DNA from: Solea solea
Lineage: Eukaryota; Chordata; Actinopteri; Pleuronectiformes; Soleidae
Reading direction: 5' to 3'
DNA: 64,000 bases
Assembly (NCBI RefSeq): GCF_958295425.1
Contig: NC_081153.1
Span: 22,165,833 to 22,229,832 of the forward strand
Numbering within the stretch: position 1 is the first letter of the stretch; every line of letters starts with the position of its first letter. Shown here piece after piece: positions 1-10,898 of this stretch. The notes beneath the pieces were generated by a model. It did not search any database, was not told where the DNA came from, and was given only the letters and a program-made list of their open reading frames with translations. Position numbers and translations under genes: made by a program.

Positions 1-835
1 AATGTGTACGTGTGCTGTGAGAGGTGCTGAGTGCTGAGAAGCGTCTTCACCAGTCTTGTAACCAAAGCTACGCCCTCGCCTGGACGTCCCTCTCTGGCCT
101 GTGAACACCGTGACCACATGAGCTGCTTCACAGTCAGTCGGTCAGACAAACAGATGGGGAGAGTGTAGCTCAGCATTCAGTGTGTGCTGTCACCACCATG
201 AGACTGAGACCAAGCTGACTCGCCTTGGTCATCGACATGCTCGTGCCCAGTTCTCCTTCTCCCACCAACAAAATCTCCCCCAGGCTGTTGAGCCGTCTTC
301 TCCCCTTAACACTTTCCTGTCCGCACTCAGCTGTGTGTGACGCCCTCCTCCCGCCTGTGCCTGCTTTTTACCGTGAAATGGAGCCTTTCGCTGTTGGCCT
401 GCTCTTTATTTCACTGTGTGTTGTTCCCTCTCTTTCTCTTTCTGGCTAGGAGCTTATCTGAGAGGCCCAGCTGCTGGCCAACTGTCCAAGGAGAGCTGCA
501 GGCCACAACAACAGCAGCAGCAATGACAAAGCCTGGCAAATATACAGGAACTACCAATGGCTTTGATGGATTTTATTAAACACTGAATTCAACTATTTAC
601 CATTGCCTCAACTTGCTGCCCACTTTTCTTCAGCGTCCATACATCACTGCAGGGAGGTGAACGCTGTGGTTTTCAGATCTTTATATTTTCAGGTTTTGTT
701 GGCGAGAGACTGATGTGCTTATACTGTTCAATACAAAATGCATTTTTCAAAATATCAGCATGACACGGAGTTATTTTGAGTGCTTGTTACAATACATTGT
801 GGATATTTTGATTATTTAATCATCTTGAAACAAAT
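1..835. other. unassigned non-coding sequence
   Basis: I see no supportable gene here. Two overlapping plus-strand reading frames of 74 and 80 codons (225-449 and 337-579) share the same DNA, have no recognisable motif and end in AT-rich sequence, so I treat them as chance. A pyrimidine-rich run ending in AG near 421-449 resembles a splice acceptor, but the sequence after it meets a stop codon within a few codons and nothing else supports an exon. Confidence 0.5.
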
Positions 836-1045
836 GATGGTGAAGTTGCATGTTGCAGCAGAAAATCCTTCACCTAACTCTTTCCTTCCAAGTGTGTTGG
901 AGAAACCTGTAGCCTTCAGTTAGCATCACAACTCCATGATGAAAGATGTTTAGTTTGTCCATCGTGGGCCTCCATAGATCTGACCCGACCCCTGGTATAA
1001 ATAAAAAAGGCTCATTCTGAGGTAAAGAAAATTCATATAATAGAT
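836..1045 (+). mobile_element. short non-autonomous DNA element, AAGGTGCAGTGTGTAA-type family, copy 1 (5' end missing)
   Basis: This stretch aligns by eye with 8075-8225: both read 'ggtgaagttgcatgttg', then 'gaaaatcc', 'gtgttggaga', 'tagcatca', and 'gtttgt' followed by 'gtgggc'. The order of blocks matches an abundant teleost repeat that I recall starting with TTAAAGGTCCAGTGTGTAA and ending in the inverted form. Here the terminal inverted repeat is not visible, so the copy is 5'-truncated or badly decayed. It also keeps a 'ggctcattctgaggtaa' block that I associate with the family interior. No coding capacity. The family name is not certain. Confidence 0.55.
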
Positions 1046-2935
1046 GATTGAACACTTTTGTCTTCAATTTCTGTCAAATGAAAACATTTCATCCAAATTA
1101 CAGACCTTTAAATAAGGGATTTTGTAAATCACAAATTCCTGGAAATACTGGACAGATGCAAGTTTCCCCTTGTCGGTACTTGTCGGCAAATTCTGACTTT
1201 AATCTCAGATTTCCCCCAAAAAATGACATGTGACAATAATCCTCCTCTGTAAATAAATGTTGTTTAAATTGGTGGCACAGATTAGAATCTATAGAACCAA
1301 CATTGACTAAATGAGTGTTCAAGAGAGGAATATCATAAAGATGCAGCAGTTACAGTTACTGAGGATTATTGTATCTCATTATTGGATCTATATGATCTCC
1401 AATTAAAAATTCTAACTAAAAACAGCAAAGATGGAAAGTGTATAATGAGCTTTCCTCTTTTATGTTTTAAAGCTCAGTTGGAGCCAGAAGACCTCAGAGG
1501 AGCAGTTTGGATGAAGCTGCTTTAATGACTCTTCCCTGCTCTGAAGCTGTAATCTGCTGCTTGTTGGCAACATGCCTCCAGAGTTGGCCTTGGTCTTAAT
1601 TGCAGTCGTGCCCCAAGTGGCGATCCATTAGTGGCTCCACCCACTGTGACACAGTAGCCCCACCTCTCAGTCTAACGCACCGTGGGAACATGTTGTAACA
1701 CTTCAGGCAGCAATAAAGTCCACCCTCTGTTATTCCCAGCGCTGTCAACAGTTGTGATAACAGTTTTGACAGCAGATGTTAACACGTCAGCCTTTGTCAC
1801 GTTTCCAAGAACAGCATCAGTAGCAGTAGCCTCATTACCATCATTTCAGACCCCCAAGCTCTGTGCCGTCGTCGTCTTCTATGACCGCGTCAACAGATGA
1901 GGTCCAAGGCCCAAAGTGTGATGAAAGGCTACAAGGAGAAGCTAACTCCTAATTCTGTAAGTTGAACAAAACAGGGAGACAAACGTGCTAATGGAAGAGA
2001 AATTAGATACCTAGATACTGTATGTAGTTGTCTTTAAAAACGTCCTCTACAAATAGATCTTTACACTTAATTTGGAATTCAAACTGTACTAAGTGATTCT
2101 CCTCTGTCTACACTGCTTGTATTTAATCGATTAATGACGGTAGATTCATTGGTAACCACATTTATTAATGTTGTATTGTTCGTTATGAATCAATTATCTA
2201 TCACAGAAAACTAAAATCACTTCAGCATTTCTAACTGGAAGTGTGTCAAAAAAAAAAACATTAATTATTTAATTCATACTGATATTCTCCTTGTTCCTCA
2301 CGTGGGGCTCAGCTTAATTTTATTATAATCACAAGAATAGACTTTAATTAATTTTAAGTAAAGCAGTCACAGAGCATATTTACAATTGTTTTCAATTAAA
2401 TGAATAAATGGGAATCAATAACAGCGTGTTGTGTTACGAGGTTTGAGCAACAGATCGCATGCATTATTAAATAACAGACATGACTCATAAAGCTCTGGTG
2501 ATTCATTACAGTAATGTGGTGAATTTTAAATGATCTGTTATTAACATTATAATTTCAAGCATCACAATTCTGATACATTTCACTGATGTGTAATCCTGTG
2601 GAAATGTATGAGGGAGTTAAAGGTCGTACTGAAGAGACATTTAAAAGAGAGAAAAACTCCCGGTGGATGCACAGTGACATGTGAACATCTTAGCATCCTT
2701 TCATCAATAACCTCAACACTCAAATGATGAACACAGAATGATGCACTTATTGATGGGGATAGCGACAGGAAGTCATTTCCCTCCTTTTCACCAACTCTTC
2801 TGTCGTGTGGATGAATGTCATCGATGGTGTCCTCGGTGACCGTGAAGAAACCCCTGCACTTCACGTCGATTCCCAGGCACTCGATACTTCAGCTCCAGCC
2901 AACACGTCTGCTTGTGTTTACATGTTTCTACATTT
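1046..2935. other. unassigned AT-rich sequence
   Basis: No gene, RNA or clear repeat was recognised. The centre (about 2000-2570) is very AT-rich with many ATTAAT-type words. Reading frames at 1098-1322, 1682-1900 and 2580-2864 are short, lack motifs and show no start or splice context worth trusting. Confidence 0.45.
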
Positions 2936-3498
2936 AGGCCCCGTTCACACAAGGACGCTAAAACGCTAAAAACAACAAAGTATTTTATCAGAAGTGCCTT
3001 TCGTTTAGACGGTGACGGCGTTTTTGGGGCTTAAAAACACAAAAATGTGAAACCAGCCTCCAGAGTGGAAAACTTGAAAACACTCTGCCGTAGCGTCTCC
3101 GTCGACACTGTTGAGATGCAGAACTCTGCTCAGGTCTGCTCACGTCGTGTACGCGTTTACGTCGCATACATGCGCCGGTACAGGGAAATAAACAAACATG
3201 TCGGATTATTTCCATGCGCCTTCGTTGTTTTGTAGTCCAGTGTAATCTGGAGTAGTAGTTCAACTTCTTCATCTGACCAGACAAAATTCTTTTTCCCGGC
3301 GGTTGCCATGTTTTCCTTTAGCGGAGAGGAAGGAAGATTCTGCGTATGCGCTCATACATGGCGGTGTTGTGTGATAGTGTATCACAGCGCCACCTAGCCG
3401 CAGATTTCCTCCCAAAAACGCTCGTCTAAACGCAGAATAAAAAGTGAAGACGCCACTTTTGCGTCTTCTGTTCAGACCGTCATCATGTAAACGTAGCA
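2936..3498. mobile_element. non-autonomous DNA transposon (MITE-like), GGCCCCGTTCACAC...GTAAACGTAGC
   Basis: The left end reads 'ggccccgttcacacaagg' and the right end, read on the opposite strand, begins 'tgctacgtttacatgatg'. About 14 of 20 aligned terminal positions match, so these are degenerate terminal inverted repeats about 560 bp apart. The interior is unusually CpG-rich for this region (repeated ACGC and CGTC words such as 'acgcgtttacgtcgc'), which fits a relatively recent arrival compared with its AT-rich surroundings. Overlapping reading frames on both strands are byproducts of this composition. I recall similar 'CGTTTACACG' elements in many fish, but I cannot assign a superfamily. 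Confidence 0.6.
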
Positions 3499-5729
3499 TT
3501 AGCATCAAACAACTCAGGATGTGTCAGCTATCATCACCGTCCTTGTAGCTTGGCTTATGGCTCTGAATTGTGCTTCTGCCCATGTCCTACTATTTAATCC
3601 CAGCAGGAAGTCAATTTATCGTGTGCGACTCTGCTACGCTACACTTTTATAGCTGGTCAGTTTTAGCTATTTTCTGGTTGCCCTTTCAAAGCTGTGCTTC
3701 CAACATGGTGAAGTTGGGTTTGGTAGAGTACGGTACAGTCCTGGGTCAGGCTTGCAGTTTGTACAGACCTTCAATGAAGCAGCATCAAAAACAGAGAAAC
3801 GAGCAGAGAGTTGTCTGGACTACTAATGGAGTCCTGTTTGAGATTTCCAACCAAGCCCAGGCTCCAATACATTATGAACTCTCACCTGTTCTAACCCCTC
3901 ATCACCCCCACCCTCGTCCACCTCCACTGTGCTCCACCGTGTGACCCATAGTTGACCTATTACTGGCCAAAACTAATGTTTGTACCATGTCAGTCACCGC
4001 TCTTTCTACCATCCTTTTACTTTAAAATATTTAATTTTATTAATCCTTATCAGTACAAAAATCTCTACTTTCAGTTTCAGATTCAGTGATCAGAAAACGA
4101 GCCCTGTTATTAATATGTTAGTGTGTTATTAGCTTGAGTTATGAACAGTGTTGTTTTCCATAAGATCTGAGTGCATGAATAATGCAGATGAACCAGCCTT
4201 GTCAAACATGGCTTTTTAGTCAGTGCTCATTTTGTAAAATTGGATTTGGGAGTGAGAGGATATATCTATTATTTATTCTTATAGATTATCTTTTTTTTCT
4301 AACCATGTTAACGCCAGTGCAGGAGCGGGTTTAGACACTTCAGTCAATCAGCAGTTACATTTTAGGACTTACATTTGAAATTTGGGGTTGTGTTACCAAT
4401 AAACAATTGAATATGAGTAGCAACGTTATTTATTCAGAGTTATAAACAAGTTAAATATTCTCATCTGAAACGATGTCTGATAATCCGATCTAATCTGAGT
4501 CTGCTTTCACACACATGTGCCGACTCCTGCTTGCTCCTTGGTTATGTTGGGGTTGGCGGTCTGGGTGTGGACAGCTATGTCTCCTCCCTCGGTGGGCGGT
4601 CTGGGCGGTGTGGGGGGGCTCCACTCACTGCCGTGCACTGATTGGTCAGAGTGTCGTCACAGGAAGAAGCACAAGAATCAAAGTGAACAATGCAGATGAT
4701 GAACTGTATGATGATCAGTTTAAAAGTCTGAACAATCCTGCAAACGTGGGTTCATCTCCAACACGGGTGGTTGTGTGATTCTCGTCACTACGTCCTGACT
4801 TTTCATCACCATCCAGTTTGTATTGATTTCTCCTCACTCAGCGCCGCTGCTTGTAAACTCACAACTCTCCGTCTATTCTGTGTGTTTCTTATGTGGCGCT
4901 ACTCTTACTCTTCCACTGTGATGAAAACCATATGCACATAGTTTCAGTACGTTTTTACTCTTCGACAGTATTTGTTGGCTTTGTGTGACTTGAGTTCCTG
5001 GAGGTGTGAGTGTACAGTTATGCCCCCGGCTTGTTTGTAGAGGTGTGAAGAAAACAACAACAAAGTGATGCTGTTTACACCAGCCGCACCTCCTACTCAG
5101 CCTCACCTAACACCCCTGTGTGTGGAATGAAAGTGGTATACAGTTGGTGGCTTGTCTGAAATCCTTATGTAAAATTCCAGGGGCAAAGTTGTTTGTTGTT
5201 TTCAGGCGAGCATATGTGACTCAGACACTTTAGATCTGGCAGGATTTGGGATTGTACTGGGCTGAAATGACTCTATCTGCTCTGACACAGCAGCTGCCAT
5301 TGATTCGGGTCTTTAGTATTCTGCTGAGTTCTCCTTGTTGACTCTGCCTTTTGTCCAGGCTTCATTTCAGATTCACAAGGCTTGAGGACAGCAATGCGTC
5401 GCCCTAGGTTTTGTTCTGCATTATCAACGTAAAGCTGAGTCAGCGGCTCTGTGATAACTAACTGTTCTCATTGCTCTGTGTGCAGCTCCATGAGGTCATG
5501 AGCTGATGTGTATGCAGCACATGAACAAAGGTGATGAGGTGAATGTATAGAAGGAGGGGCGTTTCTAACAACACAGTATTCACTGGTATTATTTGTCCAA
5601 TATAAGAATATTTTAAGAAGTCCACTAACTAAATTCTTGCTGCTGCTGCTGTCACATCATAACAATAGATGCAATAGGATTGTTTTTTATAAATGATAAA
5701 ACATTTGTTTTGGGTCTTAATATACTAAA
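3499..5729. other. unassigned sequence
   Basis: No gene was recognised. A 124-codon frame at 3570-3944 has no motif and a low-complexity proline/histidine tail, so I regard it as chance. A short G-rich patch at about 4540-4620 ('gggcggtctgggcggtg') stands out from the AT-rich background but is not a clear CpG island or exon. The rest contains simple AT-rich runs. Confidence 0.4.
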
Positions 5730-5894
5730 CTATGTGTCCCTGTGATGAACTGTCAAACTGTCCAGGGTGTGACCCCGCCTATCGCCATAAATCAGCTGAG
5801 ATTGGAACAGCTCCCCCCGCAACCCTCGTGTGGAGGATAAAGGGGTAGAAGGTGGATGGCTGGATGGATGGATGGATGGATGGATGGATGGATG
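5730..5894 (+). mobile_element. 5'-truncated SINE 3' end with (TGGA)n tail
   Basis: The block carries the diagnostic words 'ctatgtgtccctgtgatg', 'actgtccagggtgtgac', 'ccccgcctatcgcc', 'agctgagattgg' and 'gaggataaaggggtag', in the same order as the fuller copy at 40360-40700. It ends in a (TGGA)n run at 5861-5894, the microsatellite tail typical of this teleost retroposon. The tRNA-like head is absent, so only the LINE-like 3' portion survives, as expected when target-primed reverse transcription stops early. Confidence 0.8.
5861..5894 (+). repeat. (TGGA)n microsatellite
   Basis: About eight tandem TGGA units form the 3' tail of the retroposon fragment immediately upstream. The orientation and position show that it began as the element tail rather than as an independent microsatellite. 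Confidence 0.9.
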
Positions 5895-7152
5895 TCACAG
5901 AAAGCATCAGCCTTCCTTTGATTGCTGTTTGTGTAATGGACTCAAATGAAATGAAAACAAAGGTGCAGTTGTTTATTGTGCATCCAGTTTGGTGAAGCTA
6001 AACGCTGTAGAGGAACAATAGTATCTGCCTTGTATTAAATAACTCCAACTTTAATTTCAAAGTCTGTCTTTGCCCAGCTAATCATTTTGTCAGCTAATCA
6101 AGAAAAAAGATGTAGGAACAGCTCACAGCTTTCGTGTTTGTGTTTCACTAACAGATCATTAGATAGAAAGCAGTGAATATCGACTCCTGTGCCTGAAGCC
6201 TTTTAAAAGCCTAATGATTTCATTTGGAGAATCTTAAAATACAAACATGTATTTTACTATCTGTCCAGTGACAAGACAAATCCAAATAAACAGTGTTTCT
6301 TCCACAGAATCATTAAAGCAGCTTCTAGCTGAATGAGTGACTTTTATAGTCTCAACATGATACAACATTCTCTGTAAACCATCAGTTTAGAACCCAAAGA
6401 ACACTATTCCTGTTCTTTTGATAAATGAGACAAATTCTATAAAGCAATAAGAAGACAGAATGAAGGAAAAGAGCAAAATGCCAATGTTATGTTATGTTAT
6501 AAGCTGATGTTGCATCTAAGATGGACGAGCATAAAAAGAAATCCAGAGTGTTATAATAATATAATAATATTATGTGTAGTCAGAGAAACACACTTGTGTT
6601 AATGAATGAGGCGCAGGCAATAAGTATTAACTGGAAAGACTTAGTGCAGTCATGGGCATCATTTTGTCTTGGTATTTACTTTTACTTGCACGTCTAAGCT
6701 GCGCTTGTGTTTGTGTGCATCTCCTCCAATTATACTCTTAAGTCCTGCAGAAACACGACTCTGCGCTCCCTCGTCTCTGTCCGGACGGTGGACGTCGACA
6801 GGATTTAAGCCATGAGAAAAAAAAGGTGTTTATCATTAAATTAGAAGTGTAAAATGCATTCAGCCATGTCGTTTGCTCACTCCCCGGATTTTGGAATTGA
6901 GTGTTCACTGCTCAGTAGTTTAGTCTCAGCACATTCCTGTGTGATTTAACATCATGTGTTGTCCTGTGGTTAGTGTTGTGACGCCCGATGTGTGGGCTTT
7001 ACACAGGCTTCCCAAAGGTCCTTGAAATCCTTAAAAATTGTGAATTTGAAAAAAAAAGTCAAGGCCCACATGGATCGTTGAAAGTGCTGGATATGTGTTC
7101 ATAAAGAAGTTCAGTGGATATGTTGGTGCCTTTGTTTGTAACATCAGCACTT
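5895..7152. other. unassigned sequence
   Basis: Nothing coding was recognised. Minor AT-rich tandem words occur at about 6480-6500 ('atgttatgttat') and 6553-6572 ('taataatataataatat'). Confidence 0.4.
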
Positions 7153-7251
7153 CCTGCTCCAACACGCCTCATTCAGCTCAACAGCTCGTTATCAGGCTTC
7201 TGCAGAGCTTAGTGACGAGCTGTTCATCTGAATCAGGTGTGTTGGAGCAGG
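7153..7251. mobile_element. foldback (palindromic) MITE-like element
   Basis: Positions 7153-7190 and 7214-7251 are inverted copies: the left arm starts 'cctgctccaacacgcc' and the right arm read backwards starts 'cctgctccaacacacc'. About 33 of 38 positions pair, leaving a loop of roughly 23 bases. Flanking sequence to about 7276 ('aacatgtaaaacatgcag') also belongs to a palindromic repeat that I recall as common in teleosts. It could form a cruciform, or a strong hairpin if transcribed. No coding capacity. Confidence 0.75.
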
Positions 7252-7281
7252 GCAACATGTAAAACATGCAGGGCAGCGCAA

Positions 7282-7324
7282 TGCTGCTGCTGCTGCCGCT
7301 ACCGCCGCCGCCTCCGCCGCCTCC
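7282..7324 (+). repeat. GCTGCT/CCGCCG trinucleotide tract
   Basis: A run of CTG triplets passes into CCG and CCT triplets, with interruptions. It is a GC-rich island in AT-rich surroundings and lies just beyond the foldback element. No reading frame of note crosses it. Confidence 0.85.
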
Positions 7325-7394
7325 ATCCTTCATAACATTTGACATAATCACTTCCTGTGATGTTGCAAAGCTTATCTTAACACCACTTTAAGGA

Positions 7395-7485
7395 GAAACA
7401 CAGACAAAGAGTTGTGAGGAGACTTAATCAGCAGTGTGTGAACTCATTTGACAGTAGTTTGAATTTAATGGATTTGTTTACTTCA
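7395..7485 (+). repeat. interspersed repeat shared with 55285-55380
   Basis: The words 'taatcagca', 'tgtgtgaactcatttga' and 'gtttgaat', followed by 'tttgttta', occur in the same order at both places, with about three quarters of bases matching over some 80 bp. I do not recognise the family. Upstream similarity fades within about 40 bp. Confidence 0.5.
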
Positions 7486-8055
7486 ATGTTTCTTCAATCT
7501 TGCCTGATAGAAAAATTACACAAAACACAGTTGGAGTGTTTACTGCCTCAGCAGCTGAGGAGCGTCAACAAAAGATCATTGTGTTTTGAGTTGTAAATGC
7601 TGCTGTTGCTGTTCTCGTCTGTTTTCCTCTACAAATCAAATGAATCAGTCCATTTCTTAATACTTACGTTGCAACTCTGTCCGTCACTCTCAGTCTGATG
7701 TCGTTACTGAAAACATAAATCATGAATGAAAAATGTCACAAAAACATTTTGAAGTGGATTTCTTTAAATAGCTCAGTGCTGCAGTTTATGGTTTATTGGA
7801 TCGAGGCAGAAACATAAAAAATGTGACAAATAAAAAAAATGCAATAACGCATACATAAAAACAATACAGACTCCACACGATTTAGCTGCTGAATAAAGCC
7901 GAACTTTTGAGGTGCTGAAGTTTGCACTAAACTTCTGGTCTTAGCAAAGTTTTTGATGTTTTACAGGCTAAAACTGAAGCCGCCCGTCTGTGGTGGATCG
8001 ACTGTAGTTCACATGTAAACACCTCACAGTATGAACATCGATAAAGTGAGGAAAA

Positions 8056-8225
8056 CTTAAAGGTGCAGTGTGTAACATTTAGTAACATTCATTGGTGAAG
8101 TTGCATGTTGCTGCTGAAAATCCCTCAGCTCACCCGTCCTTGTGTTGGAGATGTTATGTATCATATCTCATTTAGCATCAACGCTGAACAGATGCACAGT
8201 TTGTTTGTTGTGGGCGGAGCACAGC
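8056..8225 (+). mobile_element. short non-autonomous DNA element, AAGGTGCAGTGTGTAA-type family, copy 2
   Basis: This copy keeps the left terminus 'cttaaaggtgcagtgtgtaa' that copy 1 at 836 lacks, then follows the same block order as copy 1. It is cut short on the right where the LTR-like unit begins at 8233. I infer that the LTR element inserted into, or next to, this older element. Confidence 0.65.
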
Positions 8226-8232
8226 TCTCATT

Positions 8233-8701
8233 TGTCATGACCAAGAAAGCTGGTGGTGTTTAGTTGTTGTCTTGTGCTTCCTGTTTTATTTTGAAATTTT
8301 TCTCGCCCCTCTTTTCAAGTAACTTGCCACAGACCCTGATTGTCTGCCCCGCCCTGATTGTTTCCACCTGTTCCCCATTAGCATGTGTATATTATGGTCT
8401 GTGTTTGTCTGTGGCCAGTTTTTCTTGTCTTGTGAACCAGTGTAACTCCTGAGTCTTTGTCTTAACAGGAATGATCAGTGTTTTTCGTCAGGTTTTTGTA
8501 CTTTTGTTTGCTACTTTGTCACGCCCTTGTTTTTCAGTACTTTTACCCTCGAAAGAGTGATTTTGGTTTTTAGCTTAATCTGTTTCTTTTTTAATAGTTT
8601 TTCCCTCTTAGGAGTGTTTTTTTGTTGCACTTTGAAAATAAAAGTTTATTTTTCACTTTGTCTCCCGAGTCGTGCAAATGGGTCCAAGTCCTTGTATCAT
8701 A
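8233..8701 (+). mobile_element. solo-LTR-like element (family also at 49242 and 63690)
   Basis: The unit begins 'tgtcatgacc' and is flanked by TCATT on both sides (8228-8232 and 8702-8706), a candidate 5-bp target duplication. It has a promoter-like 'gtatattatgg' near 8387 and a polyadenylation-type 'aataaaag' near 8637. The start block ('cttcctgttttattttgaaa', then a pyrimidine-rich stretch and an 'acttgc' word) aligns with 63708 onward. Its length of 469 bp equals that of the LTR at 49242-49710. The right end does not finish in canonical CA, so that boundary rests on the duplicated flank. No internal retroviral genes flank it, so it is a solo LTR. A Ty3-type origin is plausible but unproven. 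Confidence 0.6.
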
Positions 8702-9066
8702 TCATTCCTGAGTAATGCAAACAACCGTGTGACCCAGTGTGTGCAAATGTTGTTCAGAGCAATTTCCTTAGTGTCAGGTATTTCATTCTTATCACAACAA
8801 CCTTTTTGTTTATTATCAAACTAGTTATTGGATACAATCATGGAGTATGAATGTTACAGTATGAGACGCCCATAGAGAATAGTTATTAGATGATATTATG
8901 TATGCATGTTCCTAAACAGTAGCAAAAGTCTGCCATAGATCAAAGGCCACAAATGCATGTGAAAAAAGAAAAGAGTAATAATGGAGAGGGAATCATTTCA
9001 AAGAAGAGATATGTAACACTGACTGTACACTGCTGCTCTGACTGATGAAAACAGAAAAATCATCCT

Positions 9067-9069
9067 CTG

Positions 9070-9110
<41 letters not shown>

Positions 9111-9119
9111 GTGTGTGTG
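9067..9119 (+). repeat. (TG)n microsatellite with TGCG interruptions
   Basis: About 26 dinucleotide units, interrupted twice by CG. It generates long spurious valine/cysteine and threonine/histidine reading frames on the two strands. Confidence 0.95.
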
Positions 9120-9317
9120 GTGGCTCTGCTGTGAGGAACACTGTGGTCCACTGAGACTGTGCAGCTCTGTCTCTGAGACACTGGGATGTAATCTCCGCCG
9201 CCTCACCGCCTGCAGCTTCTCCATTGAATTGGATTCTGATAGTGAAGCTCCAATGTCAATATTAGCCTCATTTTATCTTTTAACACAATATCTAATCAGC
9301 TTTCATGGTGCTTACAC

Positions 9318-9336
9318 TTTTTTTTTTTTTTTTTTT
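9318..9336 (+). repeat. T19 homopolymer
   Basis: Nineteen consecutive T. It could be the poly-A tail of a minus-strand retroposed sequence, but the DNA on either side shows no recognisable element. Confidence 0.9.
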
Positions 9337-10871
9337 CAAATAATGGATCTCATTACAAGGTGCAGGCTAGAACAGGGCTTCCAGGCAGTGGGAGGTGTTA
9401 ACACCTCTTCTTATTCTGCATGGCAGTGCTACTTCATTATGGGAGGTCAGGTACGGTGTCATTTTCTCCAGCATAATATCTTGTTGTAGTTCAAGCCCAG
9501 AGGCCTGAAATGGTGCTGCTGCTGTTACACTGATTTATTACAGCAATTATTAATATTTTCCAACATTTTGCATGCAACATGAAGTTTGACAAAACTGGAG
9601 GAATGACATTTATTATAGCCCCAGTGCAGCTGTGGTGCTAAAAGTAAAGGTGAAGCATTTTAATCTTCAAATGACAATAATTCCCACACCATTACGGTGG
9701 CTGTAGGTAAAGGTCTCACTGCTGTGCTGCTGCAGCTGCAGTCAGGGCAAGTTGTCCATTATTATGGGAAACTCTCAGTAAAGTGTCCGTCTGCCACGTC
9801 CCATCATAAGCCAGGGGCCACACAAGTTCACCTGGACGTTGGGTTTTTTCTCATCATATTGGAAAAGAAAATCCTCCCAGCCGTTTTAAAACTTTGAGTC
9901 TCTCCTTACCAAACTTGTATTATATTATTAGGAAATGAATAATATTCATGTAATCATAGTCCAGTGTGACAAAAAGCTCACCCACTTCTCTCTGGATCAT
10001 TTAACTGACACATCTTTCATTTTATCAAGACAATACATATTAGATCCCCTTTCCATCATTTAGTAGCATCAGTGCATTGTGACAATATTTCACGTGATTG
10101 CAAAATAAAAGTGTTTGCTTTAAGACAGGGTAATATATACTTCACAATAAAACCCTAATGTATAATATAAAAATGATATTTAGGTGGTGCATAGCATTAG
10201 CATAGCATTGATCGTGGAGCCTCATGTGGCCTCTGGGATTAAAGTTTGAAGCATCTTATTTATTTGGTTTTTTTGGGTCATATATTTTTTATCCTGTACG
10301 TACACGTTCAGTCTCAAGTGGAATATTCCATTTGGTTAAACACCCCTACAAGAGGGCCTTTTGTTTCATGATGTCTGTAGACCAGAATGCATCAGTGTTT
10401 GTTTTTAAAGGGCTAAAATAAGCTATGAAAGAAAGACTTTGTATTATATGTGTTAGGACGGTCCCTACTATCTGTTTTTAAACCTAATTTGTACTTTTAA
10501 TCTGTGTTCTTAGTTGATTTTGTCCTGGTTATTTTTAGTTTTCAAATATTCAAAAATTCAAATTTTTATGGGTTTTCTTCAAATTATTTTAGCATATTCT
10601 AATATGGTTTGTGTGTATATTATATTATTTGTCTTAAAGTAATTTAATTCTGTGTTTTAGGTGCTATATAAATTAAGATGGATTGGATATAAGCCTTGTT
10701 CCTGTGCTTTAACTTAAATTGTGCAGTTTCTTATAAACTGCACTGTATTTCAGATGGAGACAAACTCAGTGGTCACCCATGAACCCGGCAGGTAGTGGCG
10801 TCATACTCAGGCTTCTTTCCAAAGCCGTGAAAATGTGCATTTGTTCCCAGCTCTGCGTTTCAAAAAGTCAA

Positions 10872-10898
10872 CACAATGTGTGTTGATTGCACATTGTG
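10872..10898. repeat. 9-bp inverted repeat
   Basis: CACAATGTG at 10872-10880 pairs with CACATTGTG at 10890-10898 around a 9-base loop, and an overlapping 7-bp palindrome (10869-10885) competes with it. Too short to call a terminator or element. Confidence 0.5.

Noticed and set aside
421..449. Pyrimidine tract ending in AG, resembling a splice acceptor
   Set aside because: The following sequence meets a stop within a few codons and there is no donor or conserved frame; single acceptor-like tracts are common by chance.
3570..3944. 124-codon plus-strand ORF
   Set aside because: No motif, low-complexity proline/histidine end, no splice or promoter context.
9073..9489. 138-codon plus-strand ORF
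   Set aside because: It begins by reading through the TG microsatellite and then crosses the T19 run; both are known sources of spurious frames.
10872..10898. Possible microRNA or terminator hairpin
   Set aside because: A 9-bp stem is too short for either, and a competing 7-bp palindrome overlaps it.
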